Shown: positions 17,005 through 26,148 of the stretch, one piece after another
How positions within the stretch are numbered: position 1 is the first letter of the stretch
Layout of the letters: every line of letters starts with the position of its first letter
Assembly: GCA_050331815.1 (NCBI GenBank)
Contig: JBHJGM010000008.1
Coordinates: forward strand, 62,001-126,000
DNA: 64,000 nt
Source of the DNA: JBHJGM01 sp050331815
Lineage (GTDB): Bacteria; Verrucomicrobiota; Verrucomicrobiia; Opitutales; JBHJGM01
Direction of reading: 5' to 3'
Program-made: the position numbers and the translations under genes
Notes under the pieces: model-generated
What the model saw: the letters and a program-made list of their open reading frames with translations, nothing else
Databases searched by the model: none
What the model was told of the DNA's origin: nothing

Positions 17005-19350
17005 ATGAGTCTGTCCCCCTCGACTACGCATGAGCGCAATCGCTCACTGCTGCGCCGTTACACCGATCAACCCGAGGCCCTGCCCCGCGCCCTGCGTCAG
17101 CGCATGGAACAGGCAGCCTCGGATCAGCCCGTGCAAATCTATGCCCTGGGCGACCTCAACGCGCAGATGCAACAACACGCCACCTGGGTCGGCCTGACGC
17201 CTGATTACGTGGTGCTGGCGCGCGCTCCGGATGCGGAACCTTCGTTGAACGGTGGGAGCGTACCCTTGGAGGTGGCAGCGGAGGCGTTTGAAATCCGGAC
17301 CATTGAGCGCACCCGGGTGAAGGATCTGCGCGAAGAGCCCGGCTTGTCCTGCACCGTGCTCTCGCTTTTTGGCGAGCCGGACGAACCCGCGCTGGCGGCC
17401 CTCCGCTACACGCATCGGCAGCGCGGCACCATGAGCACGATCCTCTTTTTGCTCCGTCAGCAAATAGAGGGGCACCACCGCCCGGCCGAAAAAGGCGATG
17501 AGCTGTACGCCGATCTCGTCACCGAACCGATCCGCAAGGCGCAGGCCTCGGTCACGACATCGAAACTCTCGGTGATGACCCGGTTGCTGACTTATCTGAA
17601 GCCATACAAGACCGCGTTCATCACGGGCTTTTTGGGAGCAGCCGGTCTGACCGTCGCGGCCCTGCTACCCCCCTGGCTGACCGGTTACCTGATCGACGAA
17701 GTGATCACTCCGGCCATCGCGGGGGATCTGCTGCGCGAGCGCGCCTTTGAGCTCAGCTACTGGCTGCTGGGCATTCTGACGCTGGTGGCCTTTCTGCGGC
17801 TGGGCTTTTTGTACCTGCGCATCCGCCTGCTGGCCGGCGTGGGCGAGAAGGTCGCCCGCGACCTGCGTACGCACGTTTACGACCACCTGCAGACGCTCTC
17901 GGTCAATTACTTCTCCAAGCACCAGACCGGCTCGCTGATCAGTCGGGTGACTTCGGACACCGATCGCATTTGGGACTTCATCGCTTTCGGGGTCACCGAG
18001 TTGCTGTTTTCGCTGACGATGATCGCCGGCCTGAGCGTGGTGCTCGTCTGGCTGGATTGGCAACTGGGGCTGGTGCTAATCGCGCCGCTGCCGCTGGTCT
18101 TTTTGCTCATCGTCCTGATGGGTAAGCGCCTGCACCGCGTCTTTCTGCGCGTGTGGCAAAAGTGGTCGAACCTGACCGCGGTGCTTTCGGACACCATCCC
18201 GGGCATGCGCGTGGTCAAGGCGTTCAACCAGGAGCAGCAGGAGCGCGAACGCTTCGCCGGGCGCAACGACACCTACACCGAGGAGGGCATCGACATTGCG
18301 CGTATTTGGGCAGGCTGGTGGCCGATCATCTTTTTTGTGATCGAGGCGATGGTGCTGCTGGTCTGGTTTTTGGCCATCCCGCGTCTGCTGGGCGACGCCA
18401 CCGGCGTGCGCACCATGGAACTGGGCACGTTCGTCAGCTTCATGCTTTACATGGGGATGTTCATCGGACCGATCGACGCCATCGGGTTTCTGACGCGCTC
18501 GGTGAACCGCTCGATCAGCTCGGCGCACCGGGTTTTTGAGGTGCTCGACAGCGAGCCCGAGATCATCTCCAAGCCCGATGCCAAGACCCCCGAGCGCATC
18601 GAAGGACGCATCGCCTTTGAAAACGTGACCTTCGGCTACGACCCGGTCAGGCTCACCCTCAAGGGCATTTCGTTCGACATCGAGCCGGGCGAGATGATCG
18701 GCTTTGTCGGGCCCTCCGGCGCGGGCAAGTCGACCATCATGAACCTGCTGGCGCGCTTTTACGATCCGACTGGCGGACGCATTCTGGTCGATGGGCTGGA
18801 CCTGCGCGACTTCGACGCGGGGGCCTACCGTCGGCAGTTGGGCATGGTCATGCAGGATCCGTTTCTGTTTCACGGCAGCATTCTGGACAACATCCGCTAC
18901 GGACACCGCGACGCCAGCATCGCCGACGCTATCGAGGCTGCCCGCGCCGCCAACGCACATGACTTTATCGCACGACTGCCCATGGGCTACGACACCATCG
19001 TCGGCGAGCGCGGCCACACGCTCTCCGGCGGCGAACGCCAGCGCATCTCGATCGCCCGGGCTGTCCTGCACGACCCGCGCATTCTGATCCTGGACGAGGC
19101 CACCTCGTCGGTGGACACGCAGACCGAACGCAACATCCAGGAGGCCATTGAGCGCCTGACCCAGGGCCGGACCACGCTGGCCATCGCCCACCGCCTCTCC
19201 ACGCTGCGGCGCGCCAGTCGGCTCTTCGTGATCAAGGGCGGACGGCTCGTTGAGCAGGGCAGGCACGAGGAACTCGTCAACAAACCCGAGGGGGTTTACG
19301 CGGGCCTCGAGAAGCTTCAGCGCGAGCTGCATGAGATGTACGCCGTCTAG
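17005..19350 (+). CDS. ABC exporter (fused permease-ATPase), cyanophycin-locus type
   Basis: 781 residues. Residues 1 to about 190 are a soluble extension with a block reading LRYTHRQRGTMSTILFLLRQ. Residues 195-510 hold six membrane helices of the ABC exporter type. The ATPase follows: Walker A GPSGAGKST near 569-577, Q-loop VMQDPF, signature LSGGERQ near 673, Walker B ILILDEATSSVD near 693-704 and H-loop IAHRLS. Transporters of this layout occur next to DUF1854 genes in cyanophycin loci, and a DUF1854 gene lies 1 kb downstream here. Substrate and direction are unknown; by architecture it should export as a dimer. No cyanophycin synthetase is in the window. Confidence 0.88.
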   Translation: MSLSPSTTHERNRSLLRRYTDQPEALPRALRQRMEQAASDQPVQIYALGDLNAQMQQHATWVGLTPDYVVLARAPDAEPSLNGGSVPLEVAAEAFEIRTIERTRVKDLREEPGLSCTVLSLFGEPDEPALAALRYTHRQRGTMSTILFLLRQQIEGHHRPAEKGDELYADLVTEPIRKAQASVTTSKLSVMTRLLTYLKPYKTAFITGFLGAAGLTVAALLPPWLTGYLIDEVITPAIAGDLLRERAFELSYWLLGILTLVAFLRLGFLYLRIRLLAGVGEKVARDLRTHVYDHLQTLSVNYFSKHQTGSLISRVTSDTDRIWDFIAFGVTELLFSLTMIAGLSVVLVWLDWQLGLVLIAPLPLVFLLIVLMGKRLHRVFLRVWQKWSNLTAVLSDTIPGMRVVKAFNQEQQERERFAGRNDTYTEEGIDIARIWAGWWPIIFFVIEAMVLLVWFLAIPRLLGDATGVRTMELGTFVSFMLYMGMFIGPIDAIGFLTRSVNRSISSAHRVFEVLDSEPEIISKPDAKTPERIEGRIAFENVTFGYDPVRLTLKGISFDIEPGEMIGFVGPSGAGKSTIMNLLARFYDPTGGRILVDGLDLRDFDAGAYRRQLGMVMQDPFLFHGSILDNIRYGHRDASIADAIEAARAANAHDFIARLPMGYDTIVGERGHTLSGGERQRISIARAVLHDPRILILDEATSSVDTQTERNIQEAIERLTQGRTTLAIAHRLSTLRRASRLFVIKGGRLVEQGRHEELVNKPEGVYAGLEKLQRELHEMYAV

Positions 19351-19520
19351 CCAACCCCGACTTCCCATGTGCATGCACACCCATATCGTAACGACCCATC
19401 GATGCCGGCCAAACCAGAAAAATCGACCCAAACAAAAGCAGAAACCCATTCGCATTGAATGACTTCGAGAATGTAAAAAACAATTTAGGTCCGTCGGCAA
19501 AAAGACCGATATGCCCTGAG

Positions 19521-20243
19521 ATGAAACGTGCCACCCAACCTTCTTTTGATTGGACCACCGCTTTGGTGGTCACGCTCGTGGCGCTTGGCCTGGGTCTGCT
19601 CGCCCTGCAGGGACGCACTTCCGCCGAGCCCAACGACGCATCCACGCAGGCGCCCGCCCCGGTGCGCGCCTTGGCCGACGATTCTCCGGTCGTCACGCAC
19701 GACGATTACGGTGTGACCGAAACCGAGCCCTACAAGCCCTCGCCGAGCTTGCGCGATGACTCGCCCAACTCCGACACGCGCGAGTTGCGCAAAACCAACG
19801 ACAAGCTGCGCGAAGAGCTGAAGGAACTCTACACGACCAACCAGGAGCTCTCCGAAGAGAACCAGCGCCTGGTCCAAAGCCTGAAGGAAACCAAGGCCGA
19901 ACTGGAGCGCACCCGCTCGCAGCTGGTCGAGGCGCGCCGCATCAACATCGAGCTGCTCGAAGAGATCGAAGCACTGGTCACGGAGTCGACCCAGATGATC
20001 TCCAAGATCGAATCGATCGATCGGCTCGAAGGCGAACTGGTCGTCACGCGCCCCGCCAATCTTTTCCGCCGTCCAACGCGCTCGTTCAACCGCGAGGCGC
20101 AGAACGACATCGATGGTCTCGAACGGGAAATCTTCCTGTCGGTCGCCGAGATCAACGAGCGCTGCAACCAGATCGTGCGCGAGTACGCTCAGGCTGTGCG
20201 CGGCGAACCGCTTTTTTCAAACAGTACCCAACCGGTTGAGTAA
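19521..20243 (+). CDS. Membrane-anchored coiled-coil protein
   Basis: 240 residues from ATG 19521; an in-frame TTG at 19455 would add 22 residues. One hydrophobic helix near 12-30 is followed by a low-complexity acidic/Pro linker and then a long heptad-rich region, roughly 85-165 (RELRKTNDKLREELKEL and following). The C-terminal part contains LFRRPTRSFNRE. It probably spans the inner membrane once, with the coiled coil outside or in the periplasm. It lies between the ABC exporter and the DUF1854 gene, which suggests but does not prove a shared job. No family recognised. Confidence 0.72.
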   Translation: MKRATQPSFDWTTALVVTLVALGLGLLALQGRTSAEPNDASTQAPAPVRALADDSPVVTHDDYGVTETEPYKPSPSLRDDSPNSDTRELRKTNDKLREELKELYTTNQELSEENQRLVQSLKETKAELERTRSQLVEARRINIELLEEIEALVTESTQMISKIESIDRLEGELVVTRPANLFRRPTRSFNREAQNDIDGLEREIFLSVAEINERCNQIVREYAQAVRGEPLFSNSTQPVE

Positions 20244-20339
20244 ACACCGCTGTCTTACAGGTGCCTGACCCGTGCAGGCACTACCACGTCACGCGTTGCC
20301 AAGCCAGCCGGAAGGGCTCATCGACCATCGCTACCACCC

Positions 20340-20855
20340 ATGAGCACTTCCCAATCCGCCGCCTCCGACACGTCTGCCGCCTCGGCGCAGGACTATACCC
20401 TGCGCCTGGACGGAACCGGCCGCCTGCGCCTGATTCGCGGTGATGAAAACATCGCCGTAACCGTCCGCCCGTGCTTCCCATGGAGCAGTCCGCGTGAATA
20501 CATCTCGCTGCGCAAGGTCGGCGAAAAGGATGACACCGAGGTCGCGCTCGTGCCCTCGCTCGATGACCTCGACAGCGAATCGCGCCGGGCCCTCGAACAG
20601 GTGCTCGGCGAGGCTGGCTTCATGCTGGAGATCACCGCCATCGAGGCGATCGAACGCGATTTCGAGCTGCGCACCTGGCAGGTCCAGACCCGGCAGGGCG
20701 CGCGCCGCTTCCAAACGAAGCTGGAAGACTGGCCTATCCGGCTGCCGAGCAAAGGTATTGTTCTACGCGACCTCAGTGGCGACCTCTACCACATCGGCGA
20801 CCCGCAGGCGCTCGACAAAAAGTCCTTTCAGCGCATCTGGGCGTTCCTTGATTAA
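20340..20855 (+). CDS. DUF1854 protein, cyanophycin-metabolism-associated type
   Basis: 171 residues, soluble, no signal peptide. After a Ser/Ala-rich start it reads LRLIRGDENIAVTVRPCFPWSSP, then YISLRKVGEKDDTEVALV, and ends with PSKGIVLRDLSGDLYHIGD and LDKKSFQRIWAFLD, which fits DUF1854. Members are found beside an ABC transporter and cyanophycin synthetases; their molecular role is unknown. The ABC exporter at 17005 is its probable partner. Confidence in the family rests on recalled motifs and genomic context, without a profile search. Confidence 0.78.
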   Translation: MSTSQSAASDTSAASAQDYTLRLDGTGRLRLIRGDENIAVTVRPCFPWSSPREYISLRKVGEKDDTEVALVPSLDDLDSESRRALEQVLGEAGFMLEITAIEAIERDFELRTWQVQTRQGARRFQTKLEDWPIRLPSKGIVLRDLSGDLYHIGDPQALDKKSFQRIWAFLD

Positions 20856-21001
20856 ACGCGCGTCCGCACGATCGTCTGCCACAGAGACGTACATCCTGGC
20901 GGTCGGCGCTTGCCATCGTAATGGCGGGGTTGCTTTTCCGGAAGCAGGCCCTTTAACCTCGCCAGATGATGGACGGGGTTTTTTGGACGAAAACGTGTTG
21001 G

Positions 21002-22711
21002 ATGCAGGCTTTCAAACGCAGCGCGGGCTACGCATTGCTGGCGGTTTTGCTGGGCTCGCTGCTGAGTGGCTGCAACTCGAATAACGACGCGGACGACTCC
21101 CTGGACGCGGCCAGCACCCTGCCCGCCGTCGATGCCTCGGCCCAGCAGCGTTCCTCGGTCGCGCCGATCACGCCGCCTCCCGCCCAGACGCAGCAACGCC
21201 AGAGCTCGCGCCGCGTGGATTCGATTCGCACGCGCGAAGGGCGTGAGCCGGTGGTGTATTCAGAAAGGCCCGACGATGGCCGCATTCCCGGGCTGCGACA
21301 GGTCTCCAGCGAGCAGGTTGTGGTGCCGCGTGGTGATCAAAGCGTGGCCTTTCTCGGCATCCCGCTGCGCGTGACCAAGCTCAATGGCGATGGCCTCCTG
21401 GCAGGCGAGGAATTCACCTACCAGCTGCAAATTGAGGCCCTCGACGATGTGCGCAATGTCAAGCTGCGCGAGGAACTTTCGCCCCGGGTACGCTTCGAGA
21501 GCTCCAGCCCGCCGCCCACCGACACCCTCGGCGGCGAGCCGTTTTGGATTTTTCCCACGATGAGCAAGGGCGAGCAGCGGACAATTCTGGTCCGGGTGGT
21601 GCCCGAGGATGAGGGTGCCTTTGACGCCAAGACCGTCTTCTCGGCGGAGACGCCGCTGGTGCTAGCTTTCTATGCTGGGGCGCCGACCATCGGGCTGGAA
21701 AAACGCGGCCCCTCCTCGGTGGAACTGGGCGAAGAAGTCGCCTGGGACATCACCGTGGCCAACACCGGCACCGCGCCGGCCAGAAATCTGACCATCACCG
21801 ACCGCTTGCCACCCATCTTCGATCCTACCTCTACCACCACCATCACGATTCCCGAATTGTATCCGGGCGTGACCAAAACCTTTCGCGTGACCGGCGTGGC
21901 CCGCCGCACTGGCAGCTTCGTCAACGAAGTGGTTGCCTCCTGGGAAGGCGGGCCCGACGGCGGCCTGGCCACCACCAGCCAGAAAGTTCCGGGCGAGGTC
22001 AAGCAGTCGCTCATCGGGGTGGCCATCGAAGGCCCCGCCGAGACCTTTGTCCTCAAGCCCGCGCGCTACGGCTACACCGTGACCAACAGCGGCGAGACCG
22101 TGCTGCGCAACGTGACCGTCGTCAACGATCTGCCTGACGGAATCCGCGTGGTCGAGGCCGGTGGGGGCATCTACTCCGAGCCACAGCGCCGCATTTTGTG
22201 GAACATCCCGAGCCTGCGCCCGGGCGAGAGCCGCCTCTTCAACGCGCGCTTTTTCGCAACGCGCCCCGGCTCGACCACCAACACCATTTCCGCCGAGACC
22301 GAGGGCCGCGACCTCTCTGACAAAGCCAGCACCGTGACCCTCTGGAAGCCGGTGCCCGCCGTGCGTATCGAAATCGATGATACACGCGACCCGGTTCAAG
22401 TGGGCGGGCAGACCACCTACGTGGTGCGCGTCTCCAATCAGGGTAATTTCCAGCCGGTCAACGCCGACCTGGAGGTCACCTTCACCCAGAACATTCAGCC
22501 GATCAGCTTTGTCGGCGAAGGCAGTCAGGGCGGCCAGATCAACGGCCAGGTAGTTACCTTCCCGCAGGTGCCGCTCGAGCCGGGGCAGGACCTGCGCCTG
22601 GAGATCACTGCACGCGGAGTGACCCCGGGGCAGGGCGACGCTGTGCTCGAGCTAAGGGCCGACTTCCTCAGCCGCCCCTACGTCAGCGAAGAGCCGACCA
22701 ACGTGTTCTAG
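21002..22711 (+). CDS. DUF11/OmcB-like repeat lipoprotein
   Basis: 569 residues from ATG 21002 (ATG 20966 is possible). The signal peptide ends in LLSGC, with the lipid-anchored Cys24. A Pro/Gln/Ser-rich linker leads to several Ig-like DUF11 repeats, recognisable from VAWDITVANTGTAPARNLTITDRLP, YGYTVTNSGETVLRNVTVVNDLP and TTYVVRVSNQGNFQPVNADLEV. The family includes chlamydial OmcB, but this protein has no Cys apart from the lipobox, so it cannot form the disulfide network of OmcB. It is likely an outer-membrane or cell-surface structural protein. Confidence 0.82.
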   Translation: MQAFKRSAGYALLAVLLGSLLSGCNSNNDADDSLDAASTLPAVDASAQQRSSVAPITPPPAQTQQRQSSRRVDSIRTREGREPVVYSERPDDGRIPGLRQVSSEQVVVPRGDQSVAFLGIPLRVTKLNGDGLLAGEEFTYQLQIEALDDVRNVKLREELSPRVRFESSSPPPTDTLGGEPFWIFPTMSKGEQRTILVRVVPEDEGAFDAKTVFSAETPLVLAFYAGAPTIGLEKRGPSSVELGEEVAWDITVANTGTAPARNLTITDRLPPIFDPTSTTTITIPELYPGVTKTFRVTGVARRTGSFVNEVVASWEGGPDGGLATTSQKVPGEVKQSLIGVAIEGPAETFVLKPARYGYTVTNSGETVLRNVTVVNDLPDGIRVVEAGGGIYSEPQRRILWNIPSLRPGESRLFNARFFATRPGSTTNTISAETEGRDLSDKASTVTLWKPVPAVRIEIDDTRDPVQVGGQTTYVVRVSNQGNFQPVNADLEVTFTQNIQPISFVGEGSQGGQINGQVVTFPQVPLEPGQDLRLEITARGVTPGQGDAVLELRADFLSRPYVSEEPTNVF

Positions 22712-22777
22712 TCCGCACTTGAAACGCAGGACGCTCAAGATAGAGCTCATCGCAGACAACCTCATGCCGCAACCGCT

Positions 22778-24217
22778 TCAGCTCTCCAGCGGTGCGCAGG
22801 GACCGTTGTAGGCGAAGTTGCCCGGTGTGCCCTGCCGGTACTTTGGATCGACCTCCGGCTGTAGGCTGAAAAAATCATCGCCAGTGCGCTGGCAGTGGCG
22901 CTTCAACATGGCCCGGTGCGCGTTCAACGTGATGGCGTGACCGGCGTCACCGACCAAGTTGCGGGTTTCGTACGGGTCGTTCAGCAGATCGTAAAGCTCC
23001 TCGGCGGCGGCCTCGCGGTAGACGATGTACTTGTAGCGACCGGTAAAGAGCATGCGGCCCGGCTCCACCGTGTGGCCCCACTCGGTGTGCCACTCGCTGA
23101 CCACCCAGTCGTGTGGCGAAGTCACGTGGGTGCTGTTTTCGAGCCACGGTTTTAGCGAGCGTCCCCAAAGGTCTTCAGGTGCCTCAATGCCTGCAAAATC
23201 ACAGAGTGTCGGCAGCAAATCCAGGAGGGATACCAGCGGCTCGTCGAGGGCCGTATCCACGCCTTCGATACCGGGACCGGCAAAAGCAAAGGGCACGCGC
23301 ACGGTCGGATCGTAGAACGAGGTGTGCTTCGTCGCCAAACCATGGGCACCCATGGCATCGCCGTGGTCGGACATGAAAATGACGATCGTGTTGGAGGCAT
23401 CGGCGCGCTTCTCGAAGGCATCCAAAACGCGGCCAATCTCACGGTCGACCATCTCGACGTAATAGTAGTAAGCGGCGCGGTAGTGTTGCCAGTTGGCGTC
23501 GGTCCAGCCGACGGCCTGATGCTGCCGACGATGGGCCGCGGCGATAAACTGCACAGGTGCGGGCCGCGTATCCCAATCTTCGATACGCAGGTTCGGCCAG
23601 ACCGGCGGCAGCTCGCGCGGCAACGCATCGCTTTCGTGTGGTCCGGCGTGTGCACCCACGTACTGGCAGATCTCGTGCGGATTGTGCAGGTCCACGGCGG
23701 CAAACCACGACTGATCCGTCGCTTGTTCGTCGAGAAATTTCACTGCTGCTTGCGTGGTGAAGCGGTCCCGCCGCGAATCATAATCGATGGGCCAGTCCGG
23801 GCAATCGGTAGGCACCTCCAGCTCTTCGGTGGGAGCGAGTTCAAAACCACGTAAGGCGCCAGCATCGTGCTGCTTGCCCGCATGCCAGGCGCGGTAGCCA
23901 GCTTTCGTAAAAAGCTCGCCCAGGCGAGGGAGCGTGTCCGCCACGCGTTCCGCAGGTGCGTCAGTCTGGGCTTTCAAGTCGTTGGTGCGCACATTTGTCT
24001 GGCACGGAAAGCGGCCCGTCCAGAATGCCGCCCGCGCTGGCTGGCAAAGCGGACAGGGCGTGTAGGCTTTGTTGAAGCGCGCGCCGCGCCGCAGGATGCG
24101 GTCGATATTGGGCGTCGCCACCGGGTCGGTGTTGCCCATCGCGGGCAGGGCCTGGACGGCGAGTTGGTCGCAGCAGATAAGTAGAAAATTCGGGCGGGTC
24201 GGCGAGGCTTCGGACAT
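22778..24217 (-). CDS. Sulfatase (formylglycine-dependent, type I)
   Basis: 479 residues from ATG 24217; ATG 24247 would add ten. The formylglycine motif CxPxR is present as CQPAR (Cys58, Pro60, Arg62), followed by AAFWTG. Metal ligands appear in LLICCDQLA and in IVIFMSDHGDAMGAHG. The later block TKHTSFYDPTVRVPFAF is typical of choline-sulfatase-like and iduronate-sulfatase-like members. It hydrolyses sulfate esters after Cys-to-formylglycine conversion by a maturase not found in this window. I see no signal peptide from either start, which is unusual for this family in Verrucomicrobiota and would make it cytoplasmic. Substrate unknown. Confidence 0.9.
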   Translation of the reverse strand: MSEASPTRPNFLLICCDQLAVQALPAMGNTDPVATPNIDRILRRGARFNKAYTPCPLCQPARAAFWTGRFPCQTNVRTNDLKAQTDAPAERVADTLPRLGELFTKAGYRAWHAGKQHDAGALRGFELAPTEELEVPTDCPDWPIDYDSRRDRFTTQAAVKFLDEQATDQSWFAAVDLHNPHEICQYVGAHAGPHESDALPRELPPVWPNLRIEDWDTRPAPVQFIAAAHRRQHQAVGWTDANWQHYRAAYYYYVEMVDREIGRVLDAFEKRADASNTIVIFMSDHGDAMGAHGLATKHTSFYDPTVRVPFAFAGPGIEGVDTALDEPLVSLLDLLPTLCDFAGIEAPEDLWGRSLKPWLENSTHVTSPHDWVVSEWHTEWGHTVEPGRMLFTGRYKYIVYREAAAEELYDLLNDPYETRNLVGDAGHAITLNAHRAMLKRHCQRTGDDFFSLQPEVDPKYRQGTPGNFAYNGPCAPLES

Positions 24218-24329
24218 GGCAAATTCCAAATAGGCTTTGCACCTCAAAAGATTGCAAGTAGGATTGACTTATCGATATCGCGGCGCGCTGAGCGTTGTCG
24301 CCTACTTTCACCCAAACTGGATACGACTC

Positions 24330-24854
24330 ATGAAACTGCTAAAGAATATCTGCCTGATTTCCGTCCTGGGCCTCTCGACCGCCTTTTTCGCGGGCTGCCC
24401 GCAAGATTCCGAAGAAGCCGGCGCCGACGTGCGCTCCGAAAACGAGGAGCTGCTGAGCAAGCTCGAGAGCGAAGCGCCCAAGGCGCATGAAAAGCTCGAG
24501 TCCGCCATTGCCAGCCTGGAGTCCAAGGACTACGCCACCGCCATCAAGAGTGCTCAGGAAGCCGTTAAGGAAGCGCCCGAGGCCATGAAGTCCGACATCG
24601 CCGCGGCGCAGCTCGACGTGCAGACCAAGGCCATTGGCGCATCGTTCGAAGGTGCCGGCGATGACGTGAAGTCCGTCGTCGACAAGGTCGTCTCCGCGCT
24701 CAAGGAGGGTAACACCGAAGCCGCCATGGCTGAAGTTGCCAACCTGCAAAAAATCGCCGACCAGTTGACTGATGAGCAGAAGGCTGTGCTGTCTTCCCTG
24801 GCAGGCGATGCGGGCAAAATGATCAAGGACGCCGCCGACAAAATCGGCCTCTAG
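24330..24854 (+). CDS. Small helical lipoprotein
   Basis: 174 residues from ATG 24330. The signal peptide MKLLKNICLISVLG runs to AFFAGC, with Cys23 as lipid anchor. The rest is Ala/Glu/Lys-rich helix with heptad-like spacing (LLSKLESEAPKAHEKLESAIASLE) and no aromatic core, giving a TPR-like or coiled-coil appearance. It is divergent from the sulfatase, with only 112 bases between the starts, and is followed by its own intrinsic terminator, so it is probably a monocistronic, possibly well-expressed gene. Function unknown. Confidence 0.82.
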   Translation: MKLLKNICLISVLGLSTAFFAGCPQDSEEAGADVRSENEELLSKLESEAPKAHEKLESAIASLESKDYATAIKSAQEAVKEAPEAMKSDIAAAQLDVQTKAIGASFEGAGDDVKSVVDKVVSALKEGNTEAAMAEVANLQKIADQLTDEQKAVLSSLAGDAGKMIKDAADKIGL

Positions 24855-24886
24855 GTTCCGCTAACACGCGTTTAATTTTTGCCACA

Positions 24887-24923
24887 GCGCGTCGGCCTTT
24901 CACGGGTCGGCGCGCTTTTTTTT
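24887..24923 (+). terminator. Intrinsic terminator after the small lipoprotein gene
   Basis: GCGCGTCGGCC (24887-24897) pairs with GGTCGGCGCGC (24905-24915) over 11 bases, including two G-U pairs, with a 7-base loop and eight T residues directly after. It sits 33 bases past the stop of the lipoprotein gene. Confidence 0.85.
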
Positions 24924-24938
24924 ACGGGGTTTTGCCTG

Positions 24939-25139
24939 CTAGCGATGGGCGAGCGAGTGCAGCGCGGATTCATCCAGCGACTTCGGTGCCGGCGCTCCCT
25001 CTGCGGGCTCTTGGGCCAGCCGGTAACCCAGGTAAAAGCCGAAAATCACGCCGATCAGCCCCGCCAGCAAAGCCGCGAAAACAGCTACCTGCAGCGTGCG
25101 CAATTCGCGCTTTTCGGGAACCGAAGTGAAGCCGGTCAT
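24939..25139 (-). CDS. Small single-pass membrane protein
   Basis: 66 residues with one hydrophobic segment (about 17-42: LQVAVFAALLAGLIGVIFGF) and a short acidic/Pro tail. Its ATG overlaps the stop of the preceding gene by four bases (25136-25139), supporting real expression as the last gene of the gnd operon. No homolog recognised. Confidence 0.6.
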   Translation of the reverse strand: MTGFTSVPEKRELRTLQVAVFAALLAGLIGVIFGFYLGYRLAQEPAEGAPAPKSLDESALHSLAHR

Positions 25140-26113
25140 GGGATCGCGGCGCTGGGGTCAGGCTCGAAGAGGTGGGCGTACTGCTCCGGGATCGTGTCCT
25201 GATAACGAGTGCTGCGCGCGGTGCCACGACCGAGGAAATTTTTCATCTCGTCGATGCGGTAGCGCGCATGTGAGCGGCCGCTGTTTTGGATGATGATCTC
25301 GCGGCTCATCGCGCCGAAGCGCGCGTAGTCTTCCTGCAGGCTGGCTTCGAGAGTGGGCCAGACAAAGCGGAAGCGACTCTCGCCAATGGCATCCACGATA
25401 GCCGCATGCAGTTCGTCGCGGAGGATTTTCCCTTCGTCAATGAAGGAAGCCACCTTAATAATGACCCGGGTATCCTTCTGGTCGACGACCTGCATTTTTT
25501 CGATTTCAAGCTCCTGAATTTTTCGGCGCGTCGCCGCCAGCGCATCTTTCACCGCCTGTGTCTCCTCGGGCTGTAGCAGAAAGAGCTGCTCGATGAGAAC
25601 CAGAGCGCGGTCGGATTCGGAGAGCGTAGCCCAGCGCGCGCCGCCCTGGCCCGACTGCCGAAACATCTGCGGATTGAGGTTCAGCTGTGGCAGCCACTCG
25701 ATGCGCATGGGAAAAAAGGCACCGGGCTCGGTGGCAACGGTTTCCGCGCCCCAGAGCAGGCCCGACGCCGCACCCCGCGAAAGGTGTGCCTCCAGCTCGT
25801 CGATTTTCCGGTCCTTTTGCTTGAGCGCTTCACGTGCTTCGGCGAGTTCCAACCGCCACTGAATTTCCAGCGCCCCGGCCATCTCCTCGGCGGTCAGCCC
25901 CGTCTCGGGGTCGGTGGTGACGTCGGCGCTGGGGTCCGTAGCCGTGGGGTTTTGCGCAGTGCGGCTGGGGTCGCTCGCGCTCGCACCGAGGGGACCCGCG
26001 AGCAGGGCATATCCCGCCACGCCGAGCAGCACGCCAACACACGCGCCGATGAGTCCCGCGACGATCCAGAGGCTCGAGCCTGGCTGCGCAGACGTATCCG
26101 CCGAGTCCTTCAT
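25136..26113 (-). CDS. Membrane-anchored coiled-coil protein of unknown function
   Basis: 325 residues from ATG 26113; a TTG at 26152 that overlaps the gnd stop is an alternative start. One transmembrane helix near 15-42 (LWIVAGLIGACVGVLLG...) is followed by a Thr/Asp/Pro-rich linker, a helical region with EALKQKDRKIDELEAHL, and a C-terminal domain containing RVIIKVASFIDEGKILRDEL and GRSHARYRIDEMKNFLGRG. No family is recognised. It lies 35 bases after gnd and overlaps the next gene by four bases, so the three genes are likely one unit. Confidence 0.7.
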   Translation of the reverse strand: MKDSADTSAQPGSSLWIVAGLIGACVGVLLGVAGYALLAGPLGASASDPSRTAQNPTATDPSADVTTDPETGLTAEEMAGALEIQWRLELAEAREALKQKDRKIDELEAHLSRGAASGLLWGAETVATEPGAFFPMRIEWLPQLNLNPQMFRQSGQGGARWATLSESDRALVLIEQLFLLQPEETQAVKDALAATRRKIQELEIEKMQVVDQKDTRVIIKVASFIDEGKILRDELHAAIVDAIGESRFRFVWPTLEASLQEDYARFGAMSREIIIQNSGRSHARYRIDEMKNFLGRGTARSTRYQDTIPEQYAHLFEPDPSAAIP

Positions 26114-26148
26114 ACCGGATTCGACAGTGACAGCGCGGACTGGTTCGG

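Noticed and set aside
18076..19500. 474-codon minus-strand frame opposite the ABC exporter
   Set aside because: It is antisense to a gene with all ABC motifs and has a His/Asp/Arg/Val composition typical of shadows.
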